A DNA stretch of 64,000 bases, taken from assembly GCA_028713125.1 (NCBI GenBank), contig JAQTOU010000009.1:1-64000 (forward strand), read 5' to 3'. The notes under the pieces are model-generated. The model searched no databases. It worked only from the letters and a program-made list of their open reading frames with translations, and had not been told where the DNA came from. The stretch comes from Elusimicrobiales bacterium (lineage in GTDB: Bacteria > Elusimicrobiota > Elusimicrobia > Elusimicrobiales > UBA9959). Numbering within the stretch: position 1 is the stretch's first letter; each line of letters starts with the position of its first letter. Both the position numbers and the translations under genes were made by a program. This document shows, one piece after another, positions 50,879-58,929 of the stretch.

Positions 50879-52648
50879 TTATTTCAAAAACTTCACTGCC
50901 GGAAACTTTTCATCCTCGACGCAGACGGGATGCGAATAAGCGGAAATTACTCCGGCTACACCGGTCGGCTCGAAGTTGGAGACCGTTGCCAGCGTGTTCT
51001 TTGCGGTATCGCCTATATCTTTCGCCAGCATCAGGCTCAGGCTCTGCAGGGCGTACTGCTCCTTCAGCCATTTTTCGGCCGCGGCATGGCCCCTGCAGCC
51101 GGCAGCCAGCGCCGCCGCTATCCCGGGGGTAGTCAGCTGCGCGAAGTCCTCCGAATACCTGTTGACCCAGACCTCTACGCTCTTCCTTGTATCGTTCGCA
51201 GAGGACCCGGCATAGAACGCCGCCTTGACCGCCGGATAAGCGACTGCGGATACGGTGCCTGCGCTGGCTATATTCATCGCGAGCGTTACCGGGGAAACTA
51301 CCATCTGGGCAGTGTTGGAAACACAAGAGACCTTGCTGTCGGCGCAGCCGGCCCCGCAGTTGGTCTTGCCTTTGGGACAGTTCATCCAGCATACGGGCCC
51401 GACGCCGCTGAACCCGCTCTCGCAGGGTTTGTAACATAGCCCGGCGTCCTCCTGCTGTCCCGCTTTGCAGTCCATCGGCGAGCCTGCGCCCCGGCCATAA
51501 GAGGCCTTTGCGAGATCCAGCCCGGAAGGGCCCTTATAGCCGGCCGGGACCGCAGGCGCTTTAAGCGCGCAGAACAGCCCTGCCTTGGCGTATCCGCCCG
51601 GGCAGGTCAGCTTCTTCATCATGCAGGTTTTTCCCACCTTCCAGCTGCACTTCCAGGTTCCTTTTTTTGTCAGGGGCTTGTTGATGTGGCAGTAGGCCCC
51701 GGTGCTGAAATAGCCGGACGGGCATTTCTGCCAGCAGACCGGGCCGGCGCCGTCGTAGCCGTTCTTGCATTTTGGGTAGCAGAGCAGGCCGCTCTTGTCT
51801 TTATCCGAGGGGCAGGAGCTCAGCGGAGCTCCGGCGCCGCGCCCGTAACTGTCTTTGTAGCAGTAGGGCTGCCGCGCTGAAGCGACCCCCTTGGCTATCC
51901 ATTTCATCACCGCCCGAGTGTCGCTCCTCGACAAAGGATCCGAAGCTTTTCCTGAAGTACCCGCTTTTTTTTCTTCCTCTTCTTCCTTCTTCTTCAGCGC
52001 CTCTTCCTCCTTCTGCCTTTCCTGCAGTTCTTTCAAAGCCTGGGCTTCGTTCTTTGCGGTCTCGGCCAGGGCTAATTGCTGAGCTTTCTCTTTCTCCTGC
52101 GCCTCCGCCAATTGCCTTGAGAGATCCGCGTCCAGTCCGCTTCCCGCCGAAGGAACCGGTGCCGCCGCGGGGATGTCTCCCGCCTCATCCCCTCCTTTGA
52201 GGAAGTATTCAAGTATGGACTTTCCGATATAGGGCTGGATGCCGTCGTTAGCGGAGAGTGCATCCAGAGATTGTTCAAGCTTCTCTTTTGCCTCTTCGTA
52301 TTTGTTGACCGCGTCTCCTGCTTTTTCCGCTTCCTGTTCGGTTAGTTTAGCGCTTTCGAGTTTTTCCAGGAAGGTCTCTGAATCTTCGAGCGCGGCTTTA
52401 TAATTTCTGCCGCATTCCTCCAGCCGGCCGGATCTTTCAGCCATTTGTCTTATGAATTGGTCGCCGGCGGGCTCTCCCGGGACAAGGCCTTCAGGCGCTT
52501 TAACGGCCGCTATTTCATCCGCGATCCTGGCGCAGTCGCCCATGATCTTCGTGGCGCGGTTAACCGCCGTCATGTCTGGCGGCGCCGACCAGGCGAGCGA
52601 TGGAGCCAGTAAACCGGTAAAAATAGCGGCTTTCAGTAATGATTTCAT
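50879..52648 (-). CDS. Secreted coiled-coil protein with two Cys-rich repeats
   Basis: A 589-residue protein with a signal peptide (about 1-22). A helical region (25-150) and a strongly charged coiled coil (about 172-228) precede two Cys-rich repeats (267-320 and 383-435). Both repeats share SYGRGAG-P, then GL-CY-KC or GLCYKPC, and GPVCWQKCP or GPVCWMNCP. A C-terminal helical domain (about 445-589) ends in PTGVAGVISAYSHPVC. From memory, the second repeat and C-terminal domain look like those of secreted proteins of eukaryotic microbes, but that needs a search. An AGGGGG site precedes ATG 52648. The mRNA has a structured leader of about 145 bases. The protein is followed by the secretin-like lipoprotein gene. 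Confidence 0.82.
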   Translation of the reverse strand: MKSLLKAAIFTGLLAPSLAWSAPPDMTAVNRATKIMGDCARIADEIAAVKAPEGLVPGEPAGDQFIRQMAERSGRLEECGRNYKAALEDSETFLEKLESAKLTEQEAEKAGDAVNKYEEAKEKLEQSLDALSANDGIQPYIGKSILEYFLKGGDEAGDIPAAAPVPSAGSGLDADLSRQLAEAQEKEKAQQLALAETAKNEAQALKELQERQKEEEALKKKEEEEEKKAGTSGKASDPLSRSDTRAVMKWIAKGVASARQPYCYKDSYGRGAGAPLSSCPSDKDKSGLLCYPKCKNGYDGAGPVCWQKCPSGYFSTGAYCHINKPLTKKGTWKCSWKVGKTCMMKKLTCPGGYAKAGLFCALKAPAVPAGYKGPSGLDLAKASYGRGAGSPMDCKAGQQEDAGLCYKPCESGFSGVGPVCWMNCPKGKTNCGAGCADSKVSCVSNTAQMVVSPVTLAMNIASAGTVSAVAYPAVKAAFYAGSSANDTRKSVEVWVNRYSEDFAQLTTPGIAAALAAGCRGHAAAEKWLKEQYALQSLSLMLAKDIGDTAKNTLATVSNFEPTGVAGVISAYSHPVCVEDEKFPAVKFLK

Positions 52649-52795
52649 GATACCCCCTAATGTATACGGGCCCTAAAATCCGCAGGAAAAGGCACAGATT
52701 CCCTGCGGGCCGGTCCGGGTGTAATTAGATTTTGTAGCGCATGCGCGGGTCTCCGCGCAGTTTCGTAAGCCCCCCAGCTCACGAACTCGTCTTTC
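52649..52795 (-). other. Long structured 5' leader of the Cys-rich protein gene
   Basis: Between promoter and start are about 145 bases with two stem-loops: CCGCAGG/CCTGCGG (52680-52686 with 52702-52708) and GCGCGG/CCGCGC (52743-52748 with 52753-52758), the latter beside the palindrome GCGCATGCGC. The first stem is followed by ATTTTA and might act as an attenuator. No known riboswitch class was recognised. Confidence 0.4.
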
Positions 52796-52801
52796 AAGGT
52801 T

Positions 52802-52831
52802 ATCCTAGATAATGTAAAAAGAGATAGTCAA
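52802..52831 (-). promoter_or_regulatory. Sigma-70-type promoter TTGACT-N18-TAGGAT
   Basis: Leftward -35 TTGACT (52831-52826) and -10 TAGGAT (52807-52802) with 18 bases between. It lies just after the DUF2975-like gene and would drive the Cys-rich protein gene. Confidence 0.55.
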
Positions 52832-52839
52832 GAAAATAA

Positions 52840-53340
52840 TTACAGGGTATAAAAATGGGATTTTCCTGCTGACAAGCCGTTCCCGGGCTTTGTCTTTATG
52901 GCGTTTTGCCGAACCCGCTCAAACCTCGCCGCCGCGGCGGCGAGGATGAACGAGCCGAGGGTGATAAGGATTCCCATGAAAACCCCGCCTGCCCGGTCAT
53001 CCGAGTCGCCCAGCATTATGAAGACTTCTCCTAATGCGACAAAACCGATAATAGCCATCGCGCAATATTTTATCGTTCGCAAAGCTTTCACCTCCGCTTG
53101 AGTGAATGCCTTGTTTTCTCCGGCATATCCCAAGACCTTGAACGCTTTATAGAGCGCCACAAAAAAAGGAATAGACCCTATATAAGCATACGCCAAAAAA
53201 GGATCCTTGAAGTAGATCTCAAAGAGCGTGGCGTGCGCGTTCCTGCCCTCCAGGTGGGGCTCCCAAAGCAGGAAGGCCAGAGCGCCGATGCCGATGAGAA
53301 CAGTGACTGCCTGGAGAAATATCGCCGAGCTTTTTTTCAT
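52840..53340 (-). CDS. DUF2975-like four-TM membrane protein
   Basis: A 166-residue protein with four hydrophobic segments (about 8-26, 44-64, 90-110 and 120-140). The cytoplasmic loop reads AFTQAEVKALRTIKYCA, matching the FT-x-x-A-LR-IKY pattern of DUF2975 proteins, which in other bacteria are encoded beside small HTH regulators. No such regulator is adjacent here. Function of the family is unknown. ATG 53340 follows an AGCTACCT-like weak ribosome site on the leftward strand. Neighbours are the TIM-barrel protein upstream and the Cys-rich protein downstream. Confidence 0.75.
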   Translation of the reverse strand: MKKSSAIFLQAVTVLIGIGALAFLLWEPHLEGRNAHATLFEIYFKDPFLAYAYIGSIPFFVALYKAFKVLGYAGENKAFTQAEVKALRTIKYCAMAIIGFVALGEVFIMLGDSDDRAGGVFMGILITLGSFILAAAAARFERVRQNAIKTKPGNGLSAGKSHFYTL

Positions 53341-53402
53341 AGGTAGCTCTTTCAGGTCTGTAAATTCCCTCTCACTGGCCGAATCAGGTTAGAGCTGAGT
53401 TA

Positions 53403-54359
53403 TTACTTTAACCACGGGGAGGCCGGGCTCCAGAAAATTATATCGGCGCCCAGATAATTCTGCGCGAAATCCCGGAACTGTTCCCGCTTAAAGGGTTTGT
53501 TAGTCTCCGGGTCGGTATATGTAAGCGTGGGTTCCTGCACGGCGAACGCCGCGAGGGAGAGCTTCCCTTTGTAGCGGTTGAAGAAAGGATAGGAGTTTTT
53601 CATCTGGGCTTTTTTGTAGGGGACGATGTCCGGCCCCCCCAGCCCTATCCGGTTCTTAGCCGCGAACGCGAACATCCTTCCCATGTAATTATGGTCGTTC
53701 TCCCACTCGCAGGGCCAGAAATTAACATACTGCACTACGGGCGACTTCTTAAAGGCCGCCGCCGCCGTTTTAAGGTTCTCCATCTCCGCGGCGAAATACT
53801 TGTCGCAGGTGAAGCCGGTCTTGTCTTTTTTCAGGTCTATGTCCGCCGCCGTCTCGGGGAGGTTAATGCCGTAAATCCTGCCGTCGAAGCTCTTGCCCAG
53901 GGCCTGTATCAGTTTCTGGAAACGCTTGCGCACCGCCGGGTTCCATTGCTGAGCCACCCAGCCGGAACCCTCGCCCGCGTTCTCCCCCGGATTATCCGCC
54001 TGCGGCGCCAGGCCGCCGCCGTAAGCCGGGTCCGTCAGAAGGTAGCCGGGAACATTCCGCGCCTCGGGCTGGAAGAAACGGTCCTGGACCTGGATGAAAA
54101 GTTTTTTATTCAGCTTCCCAAGTATGGACAGGTCCCGTTCTATGCGGCTGAAATCGTATTTGTCTTTTTCCGGTTCAAGTGATTTCCAGGTGTAGACTAT
54201 CTGCGCCCCGGAGATATCCGGCCGCGCTAACAGCTTCTGGCGCTCCTGCGCTGCATCCCCGCCCAGGAACAGGAAGCTAAGCGGCTCCGCAGCCGTGACC
54301 GGGCCGGCGGCGGCCTGGAGCATATGTGCGAGAAAAAGCACCTTCAACAGATCATGCAT
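53403..54359 (-). CDS. Secreted TIM-barrel (glycoside-hydrolase-like) protein
   Basis: A 318-residue protein with a signal peptide (about 1-22, ending VTAAEP). The barrel starts with IVYTWKSLEPEKDKYDF (strand and helix typical of clan-A glycoside hydrolases: a Trp-x-x-LEP-x-x-x-YDF segment), followed by KKLFIQVQD. Candidate catalytic acids are the Glu in GINLPETA and the Glu in WPCEWEND, but the family and substrate cannot be assigned. The end is FWSPASPWLK. ATG 54359 is chosen over the earlier frame opening at 54422; a -10 TATACT lies 8 bases before it, with no ribosome site. It follows the tRNA-His gene and its terminator. Confidence 0.72.
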   Translation of the reverse strand: MHDLLKVLFLAHMLQAAAGPVTAAEPLSFLFLGGDAAQERQKLLARPDISGAQIVYTWKSLEPEKDKYDFSRIERDLSILGKLNKKLFIQVQDRFFQPEARNVPGYLLTDPAYGGGLAPQADNPGENAGEGSGWVAQQWNPAVRKRFQKLIQALGKSFDGRIYGINLPETAADIDLKKDKTGFTCDKYFAAEMENLKTAAAAFKKSPVVQYVNFWPCEWENDHNYMGRMFAFAAKNRIGLGGPDIVPYKKAQMKNSYPFFNRYKGKLSLAAFAVQEPTLTYTDPETNKPFKREQFRDFAQNYLGADIIFWSPASPWLK

Positions 54360-54473
54360 CTTGTTGAAGTATAAAATAATAAACCCCCGACGACAAGTCG
54401 GGTGCGAAGCTGAGGGGTCCAACCGAGGGGAACCGTATCGGCGGCATCGGGCGGGTTGGTAAGCGTCCCCCGG

Positions 54474-54505
54474 ATAAAAAAACAGGCCCTGCGTTCAAGC
54501 AGGGC
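54474..54505 (-). terminator. Intrinsic terminator of the tRNA-His gene
   Basis: Stem GCCCTGC (54486-54492 with 54499-54505) and a 6-base loop; read leftward it is followed by CTG and seven T. It lies 27 bases after the tRNA 3' end. A second hairpin (54386-54402, CCCGAC/GTCGGG) is closer to the next gene. Confidence 0.82.
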
Positions 54506-54531
54506 GGTCCTTAGGGCTACTAACTGAAATT

Positions 54532-54608
54532 TGGGGTGGCTGAGGGGACTTGAACCCCCGACCTCTCGGGCCACAGCCGAGCGCTCTAACCACTGAGCTA
54601 CAACCACC
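54532..54608 (-). tRNA. tRNA-His (GTG anticodon), CCA encoded
   Basis: A full cloverleaf read leftward. The acceptor stem pairs GTGGTTG with CAGCCAC, and an extra G at position -1 (54608) faces C73, the identity feature of tRNA-His. The anticodon stem CTCGG/CCGAG encloses the loop CTGTGGC with anticodon GTG. The T arm carries GGTTCAA. The 3' CCA is encoded at 54534-54532. It has no neighbouring tRNA and ends with its own terminator. Confidence 0.96.
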
Positions 54609-54673
54609 GTGATATCTATTTTAGTTTTTTATGACGGGGAAAACAAATGTATAATTCCCGGGGAGGGCAATTT

Positions 54674-56092
54674 ATGATAAGAAAACCGGCTGTCGCGGGC
54701 AAGTTTTACGAGGCGCGCCCAGAGAAACTGCGCGCGGAGGTTAAAAGCTTTCTTAAGCCAGGGATCGTCCCGGCCGGCCGCGCCGTCGGCTTCCTTTCCC
54801 CCCATGCCGGGTATACTTACTCCGGAGCGGCTGCCGGAGTCGCTTTCGCTCCCTTTAAGAATTTTGACTTCGATACGCTGGTGATAATGGCCACAGGGCA
54901 TACGATGGGCCTTTTAAAGGGCGCGCTGCTGGCCAAAGGCTCTTTTGAGACCCCGCTCGGTGTGGTGGAAATCGATTCTGATTTTTGCTCCGAGCTTCTC
55001 AAAGAAAAAAAACTTTTCGAGGATATTCCCCAAGCGCACGAGGACGAGCATGCTGTCGAGGTGCAGCTGCCTTTCCTGCAGGCGCTAAAGGGAAACGCGG
55101 TTAAAATAGTCCCCCTCCTTTTTAATTCATCCGACGTTCCCCTGCTTGAAGAAACCGGGCGCGCTATAGGGCGCGCTATGAAAGGCCGCAAGGCGCTTTT
55201 CTGCGTTTCCTCCGACCTCTCGCATTACCCGCCCGGCAAGATCGCCGAGATCTCTGACCGTTCCGTGCTTCTGGCCCTGCGGCAGGCAATGCGCAATTCA
55301 AGTCCGGCATATTTTGAAATGGCTAATTCCCTGCTGCTCTCTAAAACTTCTCAATACCTGGATACCACCGCCTGCGGGCAGGCCGCTATGACGGTGGGCG
55401 CCGCCGCGGCGCTTGAGCTGGGCTGCAATGATTTCGAACTTGCCCTTTACACTCATTCCGGCAAGGTCTCCGGAGACGAAAGCGCGGTAGTCGGCTATGG
55501 CGCGGGGTATTTTACCGAAGCTTCGCCGAAGCCCGCCGGGGCTCTCGACCTGTCCCCGGAGATGAAGAACGAACTTCTCGCGCTCGCTCGGAAAAGCATA
55601 AGCGCAGGCATGAAAACAGTCAAGGCCCCGCAGCAGCCGCTAAGCCCAAGGCCGGAATTCAACCAGCCCGCCGCCATCTTCGTTACTCTTACGCTGGATG
55701 GTGACCTGCGCGGCTGCATAGGCAGTCTTGAGCCGCGCGCCGCGCTTTCAGACATGGTCGCTTCCTATGCCTGCTCGGCGGCTTTTGAGGACCCCAGGTT
55801 CGAACGCGTCTCGGAGGCCGAATTAAAGAAGATAAATATAGAGATCTCCGTGCTTTCGCCGCTGGAGCGTATTAAATCGGCCGACGCCGTAAAACCGGGC
55901 GTCCACGGTGTTTATGTCAGGAGCGGCCGACGCTCCGGAACTTATCTCCCCCAGGTCTGGGAGCATTTCAAGAAGAAGGAAGATTTCCTCTCCTCTCTCT
56001 GCATGGAGAAAGCCGGCCTGGCCGCCGACGCCTGGAAAGGTAAAGATATAGAGCTTTACACTTACACGGTAAACCCTTTTACCGAGAAATAA
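54674..56092 (+). CDS. Memo-AMMECR1 fusion (AmmeMemoRadiSam system proteins B and A)
   Basis: A 472-residue two-domain protein. The Memo domain (about 1-275) has SPHAGYTYSG, HEDEHAVEVQLPFL, SSDLSHYPP and TACGQAAM, which hold the metal-binding His and Cys positions of Memo. The AMMECR1 domain (about 300-470) has the hallmark LRGCIGSLEPR. The third component in this conserved trio is a dedicated radical SAM enzyme, which is not adjacent; the only radical SAM protein in the window (61646) is of another type. ATG 54674 is chosen for its GGGGAGGG site; the frame opens earlier at 54647. It precedes the CoA operon by 53 bases, which carry that operon's probable promoter. Confidence 0.93.
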   Translation: MIRKPAVAGKFYEARPEKLRAEVKSFLKPGIVPAGRAVGFLSPHAGYTYSGAAAGVAFAPFKNFDFDTLVIMATGHTMGLLKGALLAKGSFETPLGVVEIDSDFCSELLKEKKLFEDIPQAHEDEHAVEVQLPFLQALKGNAVKIVPLLFNSSDVPLLEETGRAIGRAMKGRKALFCVSSDLSHYPPGKIAEISDRSVLLALRQAMRNSSPAYFEMANSLLLSKTSQYLDTTACGQAAMTVGAAAALELGCNDFELALYTHSGKVSGDESAVVGYGAGYFTEASPKPAGALDLSPEMKNELLALARKSISAGMKTVKAPQQPLSPRPEFNQPAAIFVTLTLDGDLRGCIGSLEPRAALSDMVASYACSAAFEDPRFERVSEAELKKINIEISVLSPLERIKSADAVKPGVHGVYVRSGRRSGTYLPQVWEHFKKKEDFLSSLCMEKAGLAADAWKGKDIELYTYTVNPFTEK

Positions 56093-56104
56093 GTTTGGTA
56101 TAAT
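56077..56104 (+). promoter_or_regulatory. Probable promoter of the pantothenate/CoA operon
   Basis: TATAAT at 56099-56104 with a weak -35 (TTTTAC, 56077-56082, spacing 16) overlapping the end of the Memo-AMMECR1 gene. The leader to ATG 56146 contains AAAGGA, somewhat far from the start. Confidence 0.5.
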
Positions 56105-56145
56105 TACTTAGCGGACTTGATCCCCAAAGGACAGGTACCCACGGT

Positions 56146-56835
56146 ATGAAAAGATCTTACGGCATCGCCGGCAACGGCCGCGCTTCCACCCATCTCCAGG
56201 CCTATTTCAGGCTTCTTAAAATCCCGTATAAACTTTGGCACAGGTGCTCAGGGCTCAGGCCCGAAGCCGCCCTCGGCGGCTGCTCCGTGGTCTTCGTGCT
56301 TATTAAAGACGAGGCCATCGCCCCGTTCATCGCCGCCAACCCTTTCCTTAAAGGCAAAACGCTTATCCATTTCTCCGGCAGCCTGGACGTGGAAGGCGCT
56401 TATACGATGCACCCTTTCATGCCGCTGTCGGAAAGCCCGCTCTCGCTTACGGAATACCGCCGGCTCGCTTTCGCGCTGGAGCCCGGCGTTTCGCTGAGAA
56501 GGCTCGTGCCGGAATTCCCCAACCCCGTCATAAGAATAAAGAAAGGCGAGAAAAAACTTTACCACGCTCTCTGCGCTCTCGGGGCCAATCTGCCCGTGAT
56601 CCTCTGGCAGAAAGCGATGCGGGACCTGAGCGGGAAATTCGGCATACCGCGCGAGCAGATACAGAATTATTTCCAGGCTTCCCTCGATAATTTCGGGAGG
56701 GACCCGGCCCGCGCCCTGAGCGGCCCTATCGCCCGGCGCGACGCGCAGACGGTAGCTGCCGATATAAAAGCGCTTGGCAAAGACTCTTACGGGAAAATAT
56801 ATTCGGCGTTCGCTAAAACCTATGAAAATAACTGA
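56146..56835 (+). CDS. panG: Rossmann-like/DUF2520 protein, probable PanG-type ketopantoate reductase
   Basis: A 229-residue protein with a degenerate N-terminal Rossmann motif (GIAGNGRAS) and a helical C-terminal DUF2520-like domain (about 130-225). The central part contains MHPFMPLS, a segment typical of the group. Proteins of this kind, separate from PanE and IlvC, act as ketopantoate reductase (PanG) in Francisella, converting ketopantoate to pantoate. Here the gene directly precedes panB with a 14-base overlap and starts a complete pantothenate operon with no panE, so this role is likely. The identity rests on context and weak family resemblance. Confidence 0.7.
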   Translation: MKRSYGIAGNGRASTHLQAYFRLLKIPYKLWHRCSGLRPEAALGGCSVVFVLIKDEAIAPFIAANPFLKGKTLIHFSGSLDVEGAYTMHPFMPLSESPLSLTEYRRLAFALEPGVSLRRLVPEFPNPVIRIKKGEKKLYHALCALGANLPVILWQKAMRDLSGKFGIPREQIQNYFQASLDNFGRDPARALSGPIARRDAQTVAADIKALGKDSYGKIYSAFAKTYENN

Positions 56836-57658
56836 CTTCTACGGCTACAAAAAAACCGGGCGCAAGATCTCGATGATAACGGCTTATGACTCGACCATGG
56901 CCGCGCTCGCCGCGGAATCGGCGGTGGACTGTGTCCTCGTCGGGGACAGTTTGGCCATGGTCATGCACGGGCAGGACTCGACGATAGCGGCCACGGTGGA
57001 GATGATGGCGCTACATACCGCGGCGGTGGCGCGCGCGGTAAAAGGGAAACTGATAGTCGCCGATATGCCTTTCCTTTCGGTGCGCAAAGGACTGCAGCCG
57101 GCGATGGAGGCTGTTGAAAAACTGGCCAGGGCGGGCGCGCAGGCCGTTAAAATAGAAGGACTGGAAGGTCATGAAGAAATAATCTCGCACATAGTTAAGT
57201 CGGATATGCCGGTGATGGGGCATCTCGGCCTTACGCCGCAGTCGATAAATAAATTCGGCGGCTACAAAGCCCAGGGAAAAGACCAGGCTTCGGCCGAACG
57301 GCTTGTCGCCCAGGCGCAGGAGCTCGAGCGGCTCGGCTGCTTCGCTCTGGTGCTTGAATGCGTGCCGGAGCGGCTGGCCGGGCGGATAACGAATCTCCTT
57401 AAGATCCCTGTAATCGGCATCGGCGCCGGGCCCGCCACGGACGGCCAGGTTCTTGTGATGCAGGATATGCTGGGCCTTTACGGCGAGCCCCCCTCCTTCG
57501 TGAAGAAATACCTCGACGGGCGCCGGCTGGTCGTGGACGCTCTTAATAATTTTGACAGCGAAGTTAAAAATTCGGTATTCCCGGAGACGAAACATGGTGA
57601 TAGTGAAAGAAACGGCGAAGTGGCGGAAGCTCCGTACAAGTCCGCTCTTCGCCGGTAA
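56822..57658 (+). CDS. panB: 3-methyl-2-oxobutanoate hydroxymethyltransferase
   Basis: A 278-residue TIM-barrel enzyme that adds a hydroxymethyl group from methylene-tetrahydrofolate to 2-ketoisovalerate, giving ketopantoate. The signatures ITAYDSTMA, VLVGDSLAMVMHG, ADMPFLS, KIEG, MGHLGLTPQS and GIGAGPATDGQVLV are intact. ATG 56822 is chosen; it overlaps the panG-like gene by 14 bases. The C-terminus runs 65 bases into panC, an unusually long overlap. Length is near the family norm, with an extra hydrophilic tail of about 15 residues encoded by the overlap. Confidence 0.96.
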   Translation: MKITDFYGYKKTGRKISMITAYDSTMAALAAESAVDCVLVGDSLAMVMHGQDSTIAATVEMMALHTAAVARAVKGKLIVADMPFLSVRKGLQPAMEAVEKLARAGAQAVKIEGLEGHEEIISHIVKSDMPVMGHLGLTPQSINKFGGYKAQGKDQASAERLVAQAQELERLGCFALVLECVPERLAGRITNLLKIPVIGIGAGPATDGQVLVMQDMLGLYGEPPSFVKKYLDGRRLVVDALNNFDSEVKNSVFPETKHGDSERNGEVAEAPYKSALRR

Positions 57659-58367
57659 AAGCATAGGTTTTGTTCCTACTATGGGAGCCCTGCACGAGGG
57701 GCATCTCTCGCTTTTTCGGCGGGCTAAAGAAGAGAATGAACTGGCCGTGGCCAGTATTTTCGTGAATCCCGCCCAGTTCAACGACAAGCGCGATCTTAAG
57801 ATCTACCCCCGGACTCTTGAGGCGGATATTGAAAAACTCGAGTCCGAAAATACGGATTTCATTCTGCTCCCATCGGCCAGGGAGATGTACCCGGACGGCT
57901 ACAGGTACAGGGTCAATGAAACGGCTGAAAGCGGCGTCCTCTGCGGCGCTCACAGGCCGGGACATTTCGAAGGCGTTCTTACCGTGGTGATGAAACTGCT
58001 TAATCTGGTCCGCGCAGACAGGGCTTACTTCGGTGAGAAAGACTATCAGCAGCTGCATCTGATCAGGGGCATGGCCGAGGCTTTCTTCGTCGATACGGAA
58101 ATCGTCCCCTGCGCGACCCTTCGCGAGAAGGACGGCCTGGCTATGAGCTCGCGCAATCTGCTTCTCGAGCCGGAACACAGGAAGCTGGCCCCCGCTCTTT
58201 ATAAAGCGCTGCGCTCTAAAGCGCGTCCCGCCGCGATAAAGAAAGATCTGGCCGCTCTCGGTTTCAGCCCGGATTACGTCGAGGAGCGCTGGGGCCGCAG
58301 GTTCGCCGCCGCCAAACTCGGGAAAGTGAGGCTTATAGACAATGTCAAACTTGCGTTTGTGCCGTAA
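57594..58367 (+). CDS. panC: Pantothenate synthetase
   Basis: A 257-residue ligase joining pantoate and beta-alanine with ATP. The nucleotidyltransferase motif VPTMGALHEGHLSL (HEGH as the HxGH signature) is near residues 27-40; VNPAQF, the GEKDYQQ segment and a KMS-like SSRN follow. The start ATG 57594 has GGAG 8 bases upstream and fits the family N-terminus, so the 65-base overlap with panB seems real. The C-terminal domain is shorter than in E. coli PanC (about 283 residues). The gene overlaps coaC by 26 bases. Confidence 0.95.
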   Translation: MVIVKETAKWRKLRTSPLFAGKSIGFVPTMGALHEGHLSLFRRAKEENELAVASIFVNPAQFNDKRDLKIYPRTLEADIEKLESENTDFILLPSAREMYPDGYRYRVNETAESGVLCGAHRPGHFEGVLTVVMKLLNLVRADRAYFGEKDYQQLHLIRGMAEAFFVDTEIVPCATLREKDGLAMSSRNLLLEPEHRKLAPALYKALRSKARPAAIKKDLAALGFSPDYVEERWGRRFAAAKLGKVRLIDNVKLAFVP

Positions 58368-58929
58368 CAAACACGGTGTGCTCGGACGGCCAAGATCTAA
58401 AGGAAATATCCTGTTCCAGCTGACCGGCTCCATCGCATGTTATAAAGCCTGCAATGTGATCTCGAAGCTCGTGCAGGAAGGCTGCGACGTTAAGACCGTC
58501 TGCTCCGTGAACGCGCTGAAGTTCATAGGAAAGTCGACGCTGGAAGGGCTTACCCATAATGCCGTTTACGTCGACACTTTCGAGGACAGATCGGCGCTCG
58601 AGCATATAGAGCTCACTAAATGGATGGACCTGGCCATAATCTGCCCCGCTACCGCGAATATCATCAACAAGATGGCAGCCGGCATAGGCGACGATTATAT
58701 TTCAACTATCTTCCTTGCTTTCGATTTCAAGAAGCCCTATCTTGTCGCCCCGGCTATGAACCAGAATATGTGGGCCCATCCGGCCACAAAGCGCTCGGTC
58801 GACATACTTGAGGGCTGGGGCGTGAAAATGATCGGCCCGGGAACCGGCTACCAGGCCTGCGGAGACAAAGGCGCCGGCCGGCTGTCCGAGCCCGACGCTA
58901 TCTATAAGGAAATAAAGAAAAACTTATGA
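58342..58929 (+). CDS. coaC: Phosphopantothenoylcysteine decarboxylase (stand-alone CoaC)
   Basis: A 195-residue flavoprotein of the HFCD family that decarboxylates 4'-phosphopantothenoylcysteine. Seen motifs are the FMN-binding LTGSIACYKA, the active-site His in EHIELTKWMD, PAMNQNMW and the Cys in GYQACGDKGAGRL. In most bacteria CoaC is fused to CoaB; here it is separate. The N-terminus carries about 22 residues more than expected before the first strand; GTG 58378 would be a shorter start. It overlaps panC by 26 bases and coaB by ATGA. Confidence 0.93.
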   Translation: MSNLRLCRNKHGVLGRPRSKGNILFQLTGSIACYKACNVISKLVQEGCDVKTVCSVNALKFIGKSTLEGLTHNAVYVDTFEDRSALEHIELTKWMDLAIICPATANIINKMAAGIGDDYISTIFLAFDFKKPYLVAPAMNQNMWAHPATKRSVDILEGWGVKMIGPGTGYQACGDKGAGRLSEPDAIYKEIKKNL

